A stretch of DNA of 64,000 nt from Polyangiaceae bacterium (lineage in GTDB: Bacteria > Myxococcota_A > Polyangia > Polyangiales > Polyangiaceae): positions 1 to 64,000 of the forward strand of contig JACKEB010000018.1 in assembly GCA_020633205.1 (NCBI GenBank), read 5' to 3'. The notes under the pieces are model-generated. The model ran no database searches. It saw nothing but the letters and a program-made list of their open reading frames with translations, and had not been told where the DNA came from. Both the position numbers and the translations under genes were made by a program. Positions 18,198-26,523 of this stretch are shown here, piece by piece; position 1 is the stretch's first letter, and every line of letters starts with the position of its first letter.

Positions 18198-18832
18198 TGG
18201 CAGGTGTCGCCAAGTTCGTAGCCAGCCCGGCACTCACATTCGCAGCGCGCCTGCAGCGTCGGGTCCTGGAAACGACATTTGGGGATCACGTTGAGGCTCG
18301 TCGTGGCTTGCTCGTTGTCTTCGAGACGAATCACGGTGATGTCGAGACGCCAGACCTCGTCGCGGACACTGCGGGACTTTTCGTAGTTCGGGCACGCGGG
18401 GATGTGATCGACCTGACTGCGCGAGCGAATATCGGGTTGCCACCAGCCCTCTTCTCCTTCGATGGGTCGCATGGCGACGGTGCGCGCTTCGCGCGCCAAG
18501 ATCGCGCCGTTGTCCGGGAAGTGGAGCTGCGCTTGGAGCTCCGCAGTCGTCGACTGGAGGTTCTTCACTTGTGCGGCGACGTACATCACGTGCCCGCCTT
18601 GAATCGCGGCGGAGAGGTCCACGACGTCTCCGTCTTGCAGCAAGACGAGCGGCAGGCCTTCGTCGATGAACGCGGCTGCCCGCAGCTCCATCGGGCCCAA
18701 CGCAACCACATCCGCCTGCACGTCTTCCCCTGCATCGCTGGACTCGCCGCCCGGAGGATCCGAGCTGCACCCGACCAGCGCAGCACACATCAGAACACAA
18801 ACAGCTGCAAGGTAGTTCACGGTGCCACTCAT
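18194..18832 (-). CDS. Lipoprotein with Cys-rich C-terminus, coupled to kinase
   Basis: The 212-residue protein starts with a lipoprotein signal (lipobox ALVGC) and an Asp/Ser-rich linker, followed by an unfamiliar beta-rich domain and a cysteine-rich tail (RCECECRAGYELG) that resembles the start of an EGF-like module. The ATG at 18832 is placed directly before the hydrophobic signal core. The 4-base ATGA overlap with the downstream kinase gene suggests the lipoprotein and the kinase act together, perhaps as an envelope sensor and its cytosolic effector, which is inference. I do not recognise the family. Confidence 0.7.
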   Translation of the reverse strand: MSGTVNYLAAVCVLMCAALVGCSSDPPGGESSDAGEDVQADVVALGPMELRAAAFIDEGLPLVLLQDGDVVDLSAAIQGGHVMYVAAQVKNLQSTTAELQAQLHFPDNGAILAREARTVAMRPIEGEEGWWQPDIRSRSQVDHIPACPNYEKSRSVRDEVWRLDITVIRLEDNEQATTSLNVIPKCRFQDPTLQARCECECRAGYELGDTCQ

Positions 18833-18997
18833 CAGACTGCTCACTTCGCGACCTCGCACGAGCCGATGCGAAACGCCATCGATCCACTGCGGACACAGCC
18901 TCAGCGTATCCGTTTGCTGTGCGCGGATGGTCGCCATGCTTGGCGCCTCGAAACTACCCGCGACCCGGTCAGCATGCCATATTCGGGCGGTCGTTCG

Positions 18998-20146
18998 ATG
19001 TCACTCCAAACACACCTAAAGCCTTCCACCGCGTCGAAAGGCGCTGGCCTTGTCCTCTTAGCCTCCCGTTTGGGCGGCAATCTTCGGCGCCCGATGCTGG
19101 CTGTGGCGTGTGCGCTCTTGAGCGGCCCCGCGTTGGTCGGCTGCGGAGAAAGCAGCACGGAAAGTAGCGGGAGCGGCGGCACGGCGGGCGCCGCTGGGGC
19201 AAGCGCGGGCGGCAGCGGCGGAACCGGGGGCAGTGTTGAAGTGCTCACCACCGTCGAGTCAGCCATTGGCCCAGTGGCTGCGGCCGTGGGCGATGAAGAC
19301 ACCGTGTGCATCTTCAAACGCATGCAGAACCCCGCGGGCTTCGTGCGGAACATCCGTGGTCATCTCACCGATGGCTCACATCACATGATCGTCTACGTGT
19401 CTGGAGAGACGGAGGAGCAACTCGAGCCCAAGCACTGTGGCGGCTTCAGCGGCATCTTCAACCTCAACGGCGGAATCCCCGGCCTCGACTCCGTCGACAT
19501 CCCCGTGTTCATCGCCCAGCAGCACGAGGCCGAACTGAACCTGCCGAGTGATCCCGAGACCGGTAAACCGCTTGGTTTCCGTGTGGAAGAGAATCAGATG
19601 CTGCGCATCGAGCTGCACTGGTTCAATACGACGCCGAAGGCTCAGCAAGTGACCGGTACCGTGGAGTTCGATGTAGCCGGAGAAGACGAAGACGTGATGG
19701 AGTCTTCGTTTGCTTTCTGGGGCAGCACGGCCATCGACATCCCGCCTCACTCTCAATTCACCACGCCCGTCTTGTTCCAGAAGGCGATGGCGGACACCAA
19801 AGGCTTCGCCGTCACCACCCATCAGCACCAGCTCGGCACGAACATGAAGATCTGGAAAGCTGATGGGACCAACGTCAGCGACGACAAGCTCCTCATCGAG
19901 TCGACGGACTGGGCGGAGCCGCCGCTCAAGATGCTCGATCCTCCGGAGCTCTTCGATGTAGGTGAGGGCCTCGCGTATCAGTGCGCGTGGGACAACACGA
20001 CGGACTCTCAGGTCGGCTTCGGCGAGGGCTTCGGCGACGAGATGTGCTTCCTTTGGATGTACTACTATCCGAGCAACGGCTTCGACCTCTGCATGCACTT
20101 CAACGCAGGCTCTCAGACGGGCGTGTGTAACCACCTCACGCGCTGA
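18998..20146 (+). CDS. Copper type II monooxygenase (PHM)-like lipoprotein
   Basis: The protein carries a lipoprotein signal (lipobox ALVGC) and a Gly-rich linker, then about 300 residues like the catalytic core of peptidylglycine hydroxylating monooxygenase. Copper ligands can be placed: the SHHMIVY histidine pair and ELHWFN histidine for the first copper; THQHQLG (H-x-H) and the methionine of GDEMCFLWM for the second. Several cysteines fit the family's disulfides. ATG at 18998 gives a long N-region with an Arg pair before the hydrophobic core; ATG at 19094 would remove it. The protein is likely an outer-membrane-anchored ascorbate-type hydroxylase of unknown substrate. It is divergent from the lipoprotein-kinase pair. 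Confidence 0.75.
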   Translation: MSLQTHLKPSTASKGAGLVLLASRLGGNLRRPMLAVACALLSGPALVGCGESSTESSGSGGTAGAAGASAGGSGGTGGSVEVLTTVESAIGPVAAAVGDEDTVCIFKRMQNPAGFVRNIRGHLTDGSHHMIVYVSGETEEQLEPKHCGGFSGIFNLNGGIPGLDSVDIPVFIAQQHEAELNLPSDPETGKPLGFRVEENQMLRIELHWFNTTPKAQQVTGTVEFDVAGEDEDVMESSFAFWGSTAIDIPPHSQFTTPVLFQKAMADTKGFAVTTHQHQLGTNMKIWKADGTNVSDDKLLIESTDWAEPPLKMLDPPELFDVGEGLAYQCAWDNTTDSQVGFGEGFGDEMCFLWMYYYPSNGFDLCMHFNAGSQTGVCNHLTR

Positions 20147-20169
20147 GTGCGCCGCGAGTTGTCTCTCGA

Positions 20170-21105
20170 CTAACCGCGATCCAAGCGCTGAATCACACGC
20201 TCCGCGTTCCAGCGACGCTTCGGGTCACTCTGCATGAGTCCCTTGCAGATCGCATCCAAATCGTCGGGAACTTGAGGCAACAACAGCGACGGGCTAGGTG
20301 CGCCGACGGTGCGCTTGCGCACGAAGACTTCGTGGGCCGAACCGACGAAGGGAAGCGCACCGCATAGGGCTTCGAAGAGCACCACGCCCATCGAGTACCA
20401 ATCCACCGCTGGCGAAAGCTCCCGAGCGTTCCATTGCTCTGGCGCCATGTAGGCGGCAGTGCCCACTAGCTCTCCATCGCTGTTCGGGGCCTGGCTAGCG
20501 GGCGCCGCGTCCGGCGTTGGCAGTTGCTCAGCCGCCAGGCCATAGTCCATGACGACCAGGCGCCCCCTGGAATCCACGCGGATATTGCCTCGGGTGATGT
20601 CTCGGTGGATCAGCCCTTGCCGATGCGCGTACTCGAGGCCAGCGCAAAGCTGCCGCAGAGCGTTGCGCGCGCGGTCCATACCGCCGCTTTCAGGAGGAGT
20701 GAAAACGGAGCGGTTCGCCGCGCGGCTCTTCTCGCCGAGCAGCAGGTTACCCTCAAGATCCTCCTCCGCCTCCATGCCCAGCGCCTCGATACCCGACGGT
20801 GACTCCTCGCGGATATACCGCACGATGTCCACCCCGGGTACGAGCTGCATGGTGTAGAACGGCGGCTCCCAGGTCGAGTACATTGCGTAGAGTTCGACAA
20901 GGTTTTCGTGCTTGAGCTTCGACAGCAACGCGAAGCGGCGCTCGAATTCTTCGGGGGTGCGCCTGCGGGTCAGCTGCTTGAGCGCGACCTCCCGGCCTTC
21001 CTTATGGTCCACCGCTAGGTAGACGCGCCCGCCAGCGCCTTCTCCGAGCTGTTTGAGGAGCTCGTAGCGTTGCTCAGGGCCGAAAGGTTTTGGGTAGTCC
21101 GTCAC
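20170..21105 (-). CDS. Ser/Thr protein kinase coupled to astB
   Basis: The 311-residue protein consists almost only of a kinase domain: GEGAGGRVY glycine loop, Lys43, HRDITRGN (167-174), DYG (187-189) instead of DFG, then AYMAPEQW and DWYSMGVVLFE blocks. The catalytic loop lacks the usual Lys (HRDITRGN instead of HRDLKxxN) but Asp and Asn are kept, so activity is possible. An insertion of about 40 residues lies between lobes (around 102-142). Its ATG overlaps the astB stop as ATGA, so the two are translated together. No membrane anchor is visible. Confidence 0.85.
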   Translation of the reverse strand: MTDYPKPFGPEQRYELLKQLGEGAGGRVYLAVDHKEGREVALKQLTRRRTPEEFERRFALLSKLKHENLVELYAMYSTWEPPFYTMQLVPGVDIVRYIREESPSGIEALGMEAEEDLEGNLLLGEKSRAANRSVFTPPESGGMDRARNALRQLCAGLEYAHRQGLIHRDITRGNIRVDSRGRLVVMDYGLAAEQLPTPDAAPASQAPNSDGELVGTAAYMAPEQWNARELSPAVDWYSMGVVLFEALCGALPFVGSAHEVFVRKRTVGAPSPSLLLPQVPDDLDAICKGLMQSDPKRRWNAERVIQRLDRG

Positions 21106-22442
21106 GGGTTCTGGAAATCATAGACCGAACCCAGCCCGAGGAGCTGGGTTAGCTCGTCCAGGGCGGTCTCCACCTCACGCAGGAACGCCACGTCGAGCAA
21201 GTCCTCGAAGCTCAGGCGGTCCCGGTAGTGACGTTCCACCCAGCTCTTTAGATCCGAGTACAAGGCGTCATCCAGTAGCACCCGAGCACCCAACTTGCCG
21301 ACGTCAGCGTCCTCGAGGGGCACGCGCAGGCGCAGGCAGGCTGGACCGCCGCCGTTCTTCATCGACTGATTCACGTCCAGGTAGTGCACCGCGCTGACCC
21401 GATTGTCCTCGGCTACGACGCGCTCCAGGAAGCGGTGAGCGGCCGCGCTCTGCTTCGCTTCTTCAGGGGCGACGATCGCCATCTCGCCGTTTGGTAGCTC
21501 GAGCAGCTGCGAGTTGAATGGATAGGCGGCGACGGCGTCCGCAGCCGGCAGTTCGCCTTGCTTCGCCAAGCAATACTGAAAGCTGTCGCCCAGGCGTCGC
21601 TTGAGTTCTTCCAAGAGCTCTTGAGTGTCAACGAAGGCTAGCTCGTGGAGCAGCAACAGGTTCGCGCTGCCCACCGCTAGCACGTCGGTATGAAACGCGC
21701 CGTCATCGATTCCGCGTGGAGCTTGCTGCCAGAGCAGCGCTCGGTCTCCGAGCTGATGCAGTCTAGCGACGGCGCGGGATGCCTCGTAGGTTTGGCGCGC
21801 GGGAAAGCGCCCCGGCTCCTGGTCGTCACTGGACTTGTAAGCGCGGCGGCCCCAGCCAAAAAGATGCGTTGCGCCCTGAGGAGTGTAGAGCCGCGTGTGG
21901 TTGGCAGCGCCTTCGTCTGCGAAGTGGCTCACGCTCGGCAACGCGTCGTGAACTTCGAAGCGCGCTTCGTCCGCGAAGATGCGTCGCAGAACTCGCGTCG
22001 TGGTGGGCGCCTCCAAGCTGCGGTGAAACATCGCGCTCAAGTTGGCGGGCGTGAGGTGTGTGCGCCCGTCTGCCGCATCGGTGCTCGGCGCGACGGTAGC
22101 CGCGTTCGCCGTCCACATCGCGGACGCACTGGAGCAAAGTCGCAGCAGCTGTTCGTCTTGCTCTGCCGCCTGGCGCAGGACCGCGCTGGCTTCGCCCACG
22201 AAGCCAAGGCGACGTAGGGCGCCGACATCCGGCCGCGGCTGGGGCGGCAACACCGCTTGAGCGATCCCCAGGTCGCGAACGAAGCGCATCTTCTCCAGGC
22301 CCTGCAGCGCAGCGCTCTTGGGGTTCGACAGATGCCCCGCGTGCTCCGTCGATGCGATGTTGCCCGGGCTCAAGCCAGCGAAGTTGTGGCTTGGACCAGG
22401 CAGGCCGTCGAAGTTCAGCTCGCGGGTTGCTTGAGTACTCAC
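21102..22442 (-). CDS. astB: N-succinylarginine dihydrolase
   Basis: The 446-residue protein matches AstB, which hydrolyses N2-succinylarginine to succinylornithine, CO2 and ammonia in the arginine succinyltransferase pathway. The N-terminal FDGLPGPSHNFAGLS block is diagnostic. Catalytic residues of the amidinotransferase fold can be placed: Cys369 (GGGPACLR), His251 (DDGAFHTD) and Glu177 (HFADEGAANH). The start is a GTG at 22442. No other ast gene (astC, astA, astD, astE) is near; instead a kinase gene is coupled downstream by an ATGA overlap, which is unusual. Confidence 0.92.
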   Translation of the reverse strand: MSTQATRELNFDGLPGPSHNFAGLSPGNIASTEHAGHLSNPKSAALQGLEKMRFVRDLGIAQAVLPPQPRPDVGALRRLGFVGEASAVLRQAAEQDEQLLRLCSSASAMWTANAATVAPSTDAADGRTHLTPANLSAMFHRSLEAPTTTRVLRRIFADEARFEVHDALPSVSHFADEGAANHTRLYTPQGATHLFGWGRRAYKSSDDQEPGRFPARQTYEASRAVARLHQLGDRALLWQQAPRGIDDGAFHTDVLAVGSANLLLLHELAFVDTQELLEELKRRLGDSFQYCLAKQGELPAADAVAAYPFNSQLLELPNGEMAIVAPEEAKQSAAAHRFLERVVAEDNRVSAVHYLDVNQSMKNGGGPACLRLRVPLEDADVGKLGARVLLDDALYSDLKSWVERHYRDRLSFEDLLDVAFLREVETALDELTQLLGLGSVYDFQNP

Positions 22443-22658
22443 GGGTGCGGGTCTCGCATGAGCGCCGCGAAGGGCTCAAGCCCTGCGTCAGCGAGCGTGG
22501 TTTCTGCGGGTATCTCGCAACTGGCGCAGAGCGTCACGGCCTTTCCGCTGCCACGGTCCAGGCGGCCGAGTGTTTCCGGGTGCTTGGCTTGCTCGGGGGG
22601 GAGCCGGCACCGCGCTTGGCAGAACCGGCGGACCTCACCCCCAAAACTGGCGATTGAG
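22443..22658. other. 216-bp gap before astB
   Basis: No convincing gene is seen. A six-codon ATG reading frame (22459 down to 22439 on the minus strand) ends by overlapping the astB GTG start; it may be chance. Confidence 0.3.
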
Positions 22659-23564
22659 TCAGCGCTTGATGCGTGAGGTCAGGCGCTTGCCAGCGCGCAG
22701 CGCCCGGCCCAGATAGTGGTAGAGCGGTGTCTTGCTATGCTCGTCCTTGGTCGGGAACTGTTCCGTGAGGAAAGGAAAGTACAGGGTCCGCCGCAGGCTG
22801 CGTAACCCACTGTGGGGCGACTGCTCGACACGGTGCCAGGTGCGACCGTCGTGCAAGGTCAGGTCGCCGGGCTGCGTCTCGATGGCGATCTCGTGTGCGT
22901 CTTCGCCGTGAGAAAGAAAGTAAACCTTGCGGAAAAGAAAGCCGAGCGGTCCCTGCTTGTGGCTACCGGGAATCACCCGCAGCCCGCCGTCCTCCCGCTG
23001 CACGCGGTCGAGGTGGAGGCCGACGTTGAGCATGCGCTTTGGCATGCGCAGGTAGAACAGATCACGCAGGCCGTCGGTGTGCCAGCCAAGGCGTGGATAG
23101 GCGCTCCCCGCCACGTTCAGGTTGCGGTTCGCTACCAGGCCGTCCATCTCGTGATCACCGATATGCGTCTGCTCACCAATCATGCGGCGCACTGCATCGA
23201 AGCGAGAGTCTCGCAAAAATCCGTGTAGATATTCGCTAAAGCATGAGGTGAAGGGCAGGCGCTGCAAGAACGGCTGCCCCTCTACGCCTTTGCCTCGGAA
23301 GATCGGGATGCCGTAGACCTCCTTGCGCCCTTCTGCGAGCCACTTGGCTTCGATCTGGTTGAGCTCCTCGGCGATTCGCTCGACCTCATGCGGCTTGGCG
23401 ACCTGGGAGAAGATGATGAACCCGTAGTGATCCAGGAAGGCGTGCTGCTCGGGGGTGATCTCCGCACCCAGCTCAAAGCGGGTGGTGATCGGTAGGATCT
23501 CCGTTGGGCGTGCCGCAGCGGAGACCGGAGGGGATGAAGCTTGAGTGGTCTGGGTTTGCATCAT
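22659..23564 (-). CDS. Phytanoyl-CoA dioxygenase (PhyH) family oxygenase
   Basis: The 301-residue protein belongs to the 2-oxoglutarate/Fe(II) oxygenases of the PhyH type. The iron triad is visible as H162-x-D164 (GWHTDGL) and His244 (GRTWHRV), and an Arg in the RRTLYFPF block is positioned to bind 2-oxoglutarate. The family hydroxylates fatty acyl-CoA, ectoine, halogenated or other small-molecule substrates, which cannot be resolved here. The gene is 20 bp downstream of a TetR gene on the same strand, so both probably form one operon controlled by that regulator and its operator at 24274. Confidence 0.85.
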   Translation of the reverse strand: MMQTQTTQASSPPVSAAARPTEILPITTRFELGAEITPEQHAFLDHYGFIIFSQVAKPHEVERIAEELNQIEAKWLAEGRKEVYGIPIFRGKGVEGQPFLQRLPFTSCFSEYLHGFLRDSRFDAVRRMIGEQTHIGDHEMDGLVANRNLNVAGSAYPRLGWHTDGLRDLFYLRMPKRMLNVGLHLDRVQREDGGLRVIPGSHKQGPLGFLFRKVYFLSHGEDAHEIAIETQPGDLTLHDGRTWHRVEQSPHSGLRSLRRTLYFPFLTEQFPTKDEHSKTPLYHYLGRALRAGKRLTSRIKR

Positions 23565-23584
23565 GAACTCCTAGGAGCTGCCGT

Positions 23585-24259
23585 TCAGCTGGCTCCCGTT
23601 GCGGCGAGTTGCGTCATGGGTCCGCCGTTCGGTTGCGGAAGGCCGAGCAGGGCGAGGGCCGCCCGCGCCAGGTGGTTCTCGACCTCGGCTAGCACCGCCT
23701 TGAAGCTGCCCTTGGGCAGCCCCGTGAGCACCCGCAGCTCATGATCGCTGCTGAGCGCGTAGCGTGAAACCAAGAAGGTGGTGCTTTGGGCCGCGAGTCG
23801 CAGCTCGGTTAGGCTCTTGCCGGTTGCGTTCGCCAGTGCGCCGGATATTTCCTCGAGGAATGGCAACTGCAGCGCTTGCTGCTGGACCGGCCCCAGCTCT
23901 CCGTGCTCCACCACGGTGCGCATCAAGAGCCGAATGCTGGTCTGGTGCTCGCGCGCGAAGTGGAAGGAGACGCGCACCGCCTCGCTCATGAGCTGCTCCA
24001 CTGAACTAGCGGTCTTGAGCTGACTCATCAGCTCAGCGCGCATGTTGTGCAGCTCCTCGTACATGGATTCCACGCACGCCTGGTAGAGTTCGTCCTTGCT
24101 ACCGAAGTAGTGGTGAACCATGCCCAAGCTGACTCCAGCGCTTCGCGCGATGTCGCGCACGGAAACGCCTCCCAGGCCGAGGTTCGCGAAATGCGAACTC
24201 GCGCTGTCCAAGATGCGGGAGCGAGTGAGCTCAGCGTTGGCGCCAGCGGGTCGAGCCAT
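23585..24259 (-). CDS. TetR-family transcriptional regulator
   Basis: The 224-residue protein has an N-terminal TetR helix-turn-helix (about 12-58; SVRDIARSAGVSLGMVHHYFGSK in abbreviated form: VRDIARSAGV then HHYFGSKDEL) and an alpha-helical ligand domain. It precedes the PhyH-type oxygenase gene by 20 bp and an 18-bp near-palindrome lies 15 bp upstream of its start, so autorepression together with the oxygenase gene is likely. The ligand could be the oxygenase substrate, possibly a fatty acyl compound. Confidence 0.9.
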   Translation of the reverse strand: MARPAGANAELTRSRILDSASSHFANLGLGGVSVRDIARSAGVSLGMVHHYFGSKDELYQACVESMYEELHNMRAELMSQLKTASSVEQLMSEAVRVSFHFAREHQTSIRLLMRTVVEHGELGPVQQQALQLPFLEEISGALANATGKSLTELRLAAQSTTFLVSRYALSSDHELRVLTGLPKGSFKAVLAEVENHLARAALALLGLPQPNGGPMTQLAATGAS

Positions 24260-24273
24260 GTGCGAAGGTTAAT

Positions 24274-24291
24274 TAATCAAACGTTCGATTA
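24274..24291. promoter_or_regulatory. Probable TetR operator (18-bp palindrome)
   Basis: The 18-base element TAATCAAACGTTCGATTA is palindromic except for one base pair. It is embedded in an AT-rich patch (TTAATTAATC) in otherwise GC-rich DNA, directly in front of the TetR gene, as expected for an autoregulatory operator over the promoter. Confidence 0.75.
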
Positions 24292-24754
24292 CAAGGGAAA
24301 GGATTCTTCGCTAGAATCCAACAAGTTCAAACAGTTAAGGTTTCGCTCTCCGGGTCGCTTGGGGAGCTGGGGCGACGAAGCGCGGCTCCGGGGTGAGCTG
24401 AAACGCGAGTGTGAACGCGGTGTGGTGATTCGACAGCAGTCCACCTGCGAGAAGTGTGGCGCTCCGGAGTCAGTCGCCGAAGCCGTGAACCTTCGCGGGT
24501 GTTGGCCGACGCGGTCGGTGCGCTCGCCGAGGCGCCGCTTGCTCGCGTTTGGCTTTGCCGCGGGCGGCGAGAAACCTCGATGAATGCACCCCAGCGGTTG
24601 CTGGTTACGCGCGGAACCAAGCTACATCCGTCACCTTGGGAGGCCCAGAAGGACCGCCGTGGCACGCCGGTTGCTGATGGGGATGTCGAGGGCGCGCTCC
24701 ACTGGGAAAGACACCCCGCGGTGAACGCCCCGCTCAACCTCAGGAGACGTGAAA
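24292..24754. other. 463-bp gap between tetR and small lipoprotein gene
   Basis: Open frames in this stretch are Arg/Ser-rich and lack codon bias of a gene on either strand. Apart from the AT-rich patch next to the operator, no hairpin, RNA gene or repeat was recognised. It must carry promoters for the divergent tetR operon and for the lipoprotein gene at 24755. Confidence 0.4.
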
Positions 24755-25156
24755 ATGAACAAGGCACTGCTTGGTATGATTGGGATTGCACTGATGGCGA
24801 CCGTGGGCTGCAGCTCGGGGCGTGACGTCGAGGTCAACGGCAATGTCTCGGCAGCGTCCAGCGCTGCGGTTGATGGCGAGATCTTGCTGTCGTTCTACGA
24901 GTTCGATGCGGAGGATGATACCGTGCGGATTCATATCGACGACCGCAAGCTGTCAGCGTTGGGGGACTTCGCCGAGACGATCTCGGTCGAGGGCTCCAAG
25001 ATCGTCATCGTCGCGGTGAACGATCGCGATGGCGACGGTGCTTGCTCAACCGGGGAGGCCTGGGCAGAGGTAGAGGCGGAGGTCAAAGACGACGACACGA
25101 TCGAGCCGGTCTCGATTGTGCTGAACAACACCGCCTGTCCGGCGACCGGCGAGTAG
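24755..25156 (+). CDS. Small lipoprotein, acidic beta-domain
   Basis: The 133-residue protein has a short lipoprotein signal with lipobox ATVGCS and a mature acidic domain of about 110 residues with alternating hydrophobic pattern (likely beta-sandwich) and a DRDGDGACS loop that looks like a calcium-binding Asp-rich turn. ATG at 24755 is chosen because AGGAG lies 8 bases upstream; a GTG two codons earlier is possible. A hairpin 16 bp after the stop probably ends the transcript. I do not recognise the family. Confidence 0.8.
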   Translation: MNKALLGMIGIALMATVGCSSGRDVEVNGNVSAASSAAVDGEILLSFYEFDAEDDTVRIHIDDRKLSALGDFAETISVEGSKIVIVAVNDRDGDGACSTGEAWAEVEAEVKDDDTIEPVSIVLNNTACPATGE

Positions 25157-25172
25157 TGAAGCTTGGAGGAGT

Positions 25173-25201
25173 GGGTTGGGCGCATGCGGGGCGCCCAACC
25201 C
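25173..25201 (+). terminator. Perfect 11-bp hairpin after the lipoprotein gene
   Basis: GGGTTGGGCGC at 25173-25183 pairs perfectly with GCGCCCAACCC at 25191-25201 around a 7-base loop. It follows the stop of the lipoprotein gene by 16 bases. No T-run follows, so it may be a terminator of the T-less type or an RNA 3'-end stabiliser. Confidence 0.55.
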
Positions 25202-25238
25202 GCGGCGACGCAAAGCAGAAGGGTTAGGGAGACACACA

Positions 25239-25299
25239 ATGAAGCAGGCACTGCTTGGCACCGTTGGACGCAGAGCCATTCAGCGCATAGAACCTGGGC
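25239..25299 (+). pseudogene. Echo of the lipoprotein gene start in front of the AlaX-like gene
   Basis: At 25239 the sequence reads ATGAAGCAGGCACTGCTTGG, closely matching the first bases of the lipoprotein gene at 24755 (ATGAACAAGGCACTGCTTGG, 17 of 20 identical). An AGGGAG ribosome-like site precedes it. After about seven codons similarity is lost and the frame runs into the next gene out of register. This looks like the remnant of a duplicated lipoprotein gene whose body was lost, but a chance match cannot be excluded. Confidence 0.4.
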
Positions 25300-26478
25300 A
25301 TGCGCCTCGAGCAGCAAGACTCCTACCTGCGAACGTTCGACGCCCACGTTCAGTCGATTGGAACCTTCGGCGGGCGACCCAGCTTGATCCTCGAGGCCAG
25401 CGCGTTCTACCCGGAGAGCGGCGGCCAGCTCGGCGACACGGGGCGCATCGGGGAGGTGCGCATCGTTGATGTGCAGCAGGACGAGGCCGGCACGGTTCAC
25501 CATTTGTTCGAAGGCGCAGCTCCCGAAGTTGGTGAGAATTACACTGCGGAAATTGACTGGGGCCGCCGTCGAGAGCACATGGCGCTTCACACCGGGCAGC
25601 ATATGCTCAGCAAGGCGCTGCTCGATGTGGCGAAGGCGGAGACCGTCTCGTCTCGCCTGGGCGCCACGGACTGCACGATTGATGTGAGTCGTGCAGACCT
25701 CGGTCAGCGCTGGCTGGACGCGGCGGAAGCGCTGGTGAATCGAGTGATCGACGAAGCACGGCCGGTCCGCGCCTGGTTGCCCACCAACGCGGAGCTCGCG
25801 CAGCTCGAGCTGCGGCGCGCGCCCAAGGTGAGCCATGGGATCCGGGTCGTGAGCATCGAGGGCTTCGATGACACGCCCTGTGGCGGCACCCACGTGGCGA
25901 ACACCGCAGAGGTGAACGTGGTTTGGATCACAGGAAGCGAGCGCTACAAGGGTGGAACTCGGATCCACTTCAGCGCTGGACCACGCGCGCGCCGTGAGCT
26001 GTTCGACCGCGCGGCGCTGCTTGGCGGGATGGCCAGCGCGCGCAGCATTGGTGTTGCGGATGTTCCTGCTGCCCTCGAGCGCAGCGAGCAGAGCTTGAAG
26101 GACGCCCGTCAGGAAGCCGGGCTCTTGCGTGGCCGCTTGGCTGATGCATTGGCTTCCAGCGTAGAGTGGCAAGGTGCGCGAGCCGTGGTTTGGCTCGAGT
26201 CGGAACTCGAACTTGGGCGGTCGCTCGCCGAGCGCTTGCTCCAGTCGCGGCCCGATGCGGAGGTGTTCCTGGCGGTGGCGATACCAGACAAGCAGTCCGT
26301 CCAGGTGATGATCGCGCGCGCTGGGCAGTCGAGCCTGGACGCTGGCGCGACGCTCAAGGCAATCGCCGTGGCGCTTGGCGGTCGCGGCGGTGGCAAACCG
26401 GAGCGCGCCGAAGGGCGCTTCGATCACGCGTTCACCTGGGACCTGGCGCGGGAGAAGTGCCCCGCGGTGTTTGGTTAG
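25300..26478 (+). CDS. AlaX-type alanyl-tRNA editing protein with DHHA1 domain
   Basis: The 392-residue protein matches the stand-alone editing proteins related to the AlaRS editing and C-terminal domains. Zinc-site motifs are intact: H97-x-x-x-H101 (LHTGQHML) and C194-x-x-x-H198 (PCGGTHV). The C-terminal third ends with GGRGGGKPERAEGR, the DHHA1 signature found at the AlaRS terminus. Such proteins hydrolyse Ser-tRNA-Ala or Gly-tRNA-Ala in trans. The start at 25300 (ATG, no strong ribosome site) leads directly into homology. It is convergent with bpt. Confidence 0.88.
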   Translation: MRLEQQDSYLRTFDAHVQSIGTFGGRPSLILEASAFYPESGGQLGDTGRIGEVRIVDVQQDEAGTVHHLFEGAAPEVGENYTAEIDWGRRREHMALHTGQHMLSKALLDVAKAETVSSRLGATDCTIDVSRADLGQRWLDAAEALVNRVIDEARPVRAWLPTNAELAQLELRRAPKVSHGIRVVSIEGFDDTPCGGTHVANTAEVNVVWITGSERYKGGTRIHFSAGPRARRELFDRAALLGGMASARSIGVADVPAALERSEQSLKDARQEAGLLRGRLADALASSVEWQGARAVVWLESELELGRSLAERLLQSRPDAEVFLAVAIPDKQSVQVMIARAGQSSLDAGATLKAIAVALGGRGGGKPERAEGRFDHAFTWDLAREKCPAVFG

Positions 26479-26523
26479 TGTCTCTGAAGTTCGCCAGACA
26501 GGCAGCGTGCTGAGCGGCGGCGG

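Noticed and set aside
24931..26427. 498-codon minus-strand open frame
   Set aside because: It lies opposite the lipoprotein and the AlaX-like gene, both with signals or zinc motifs on the plus strand, and has no recognisable domain.
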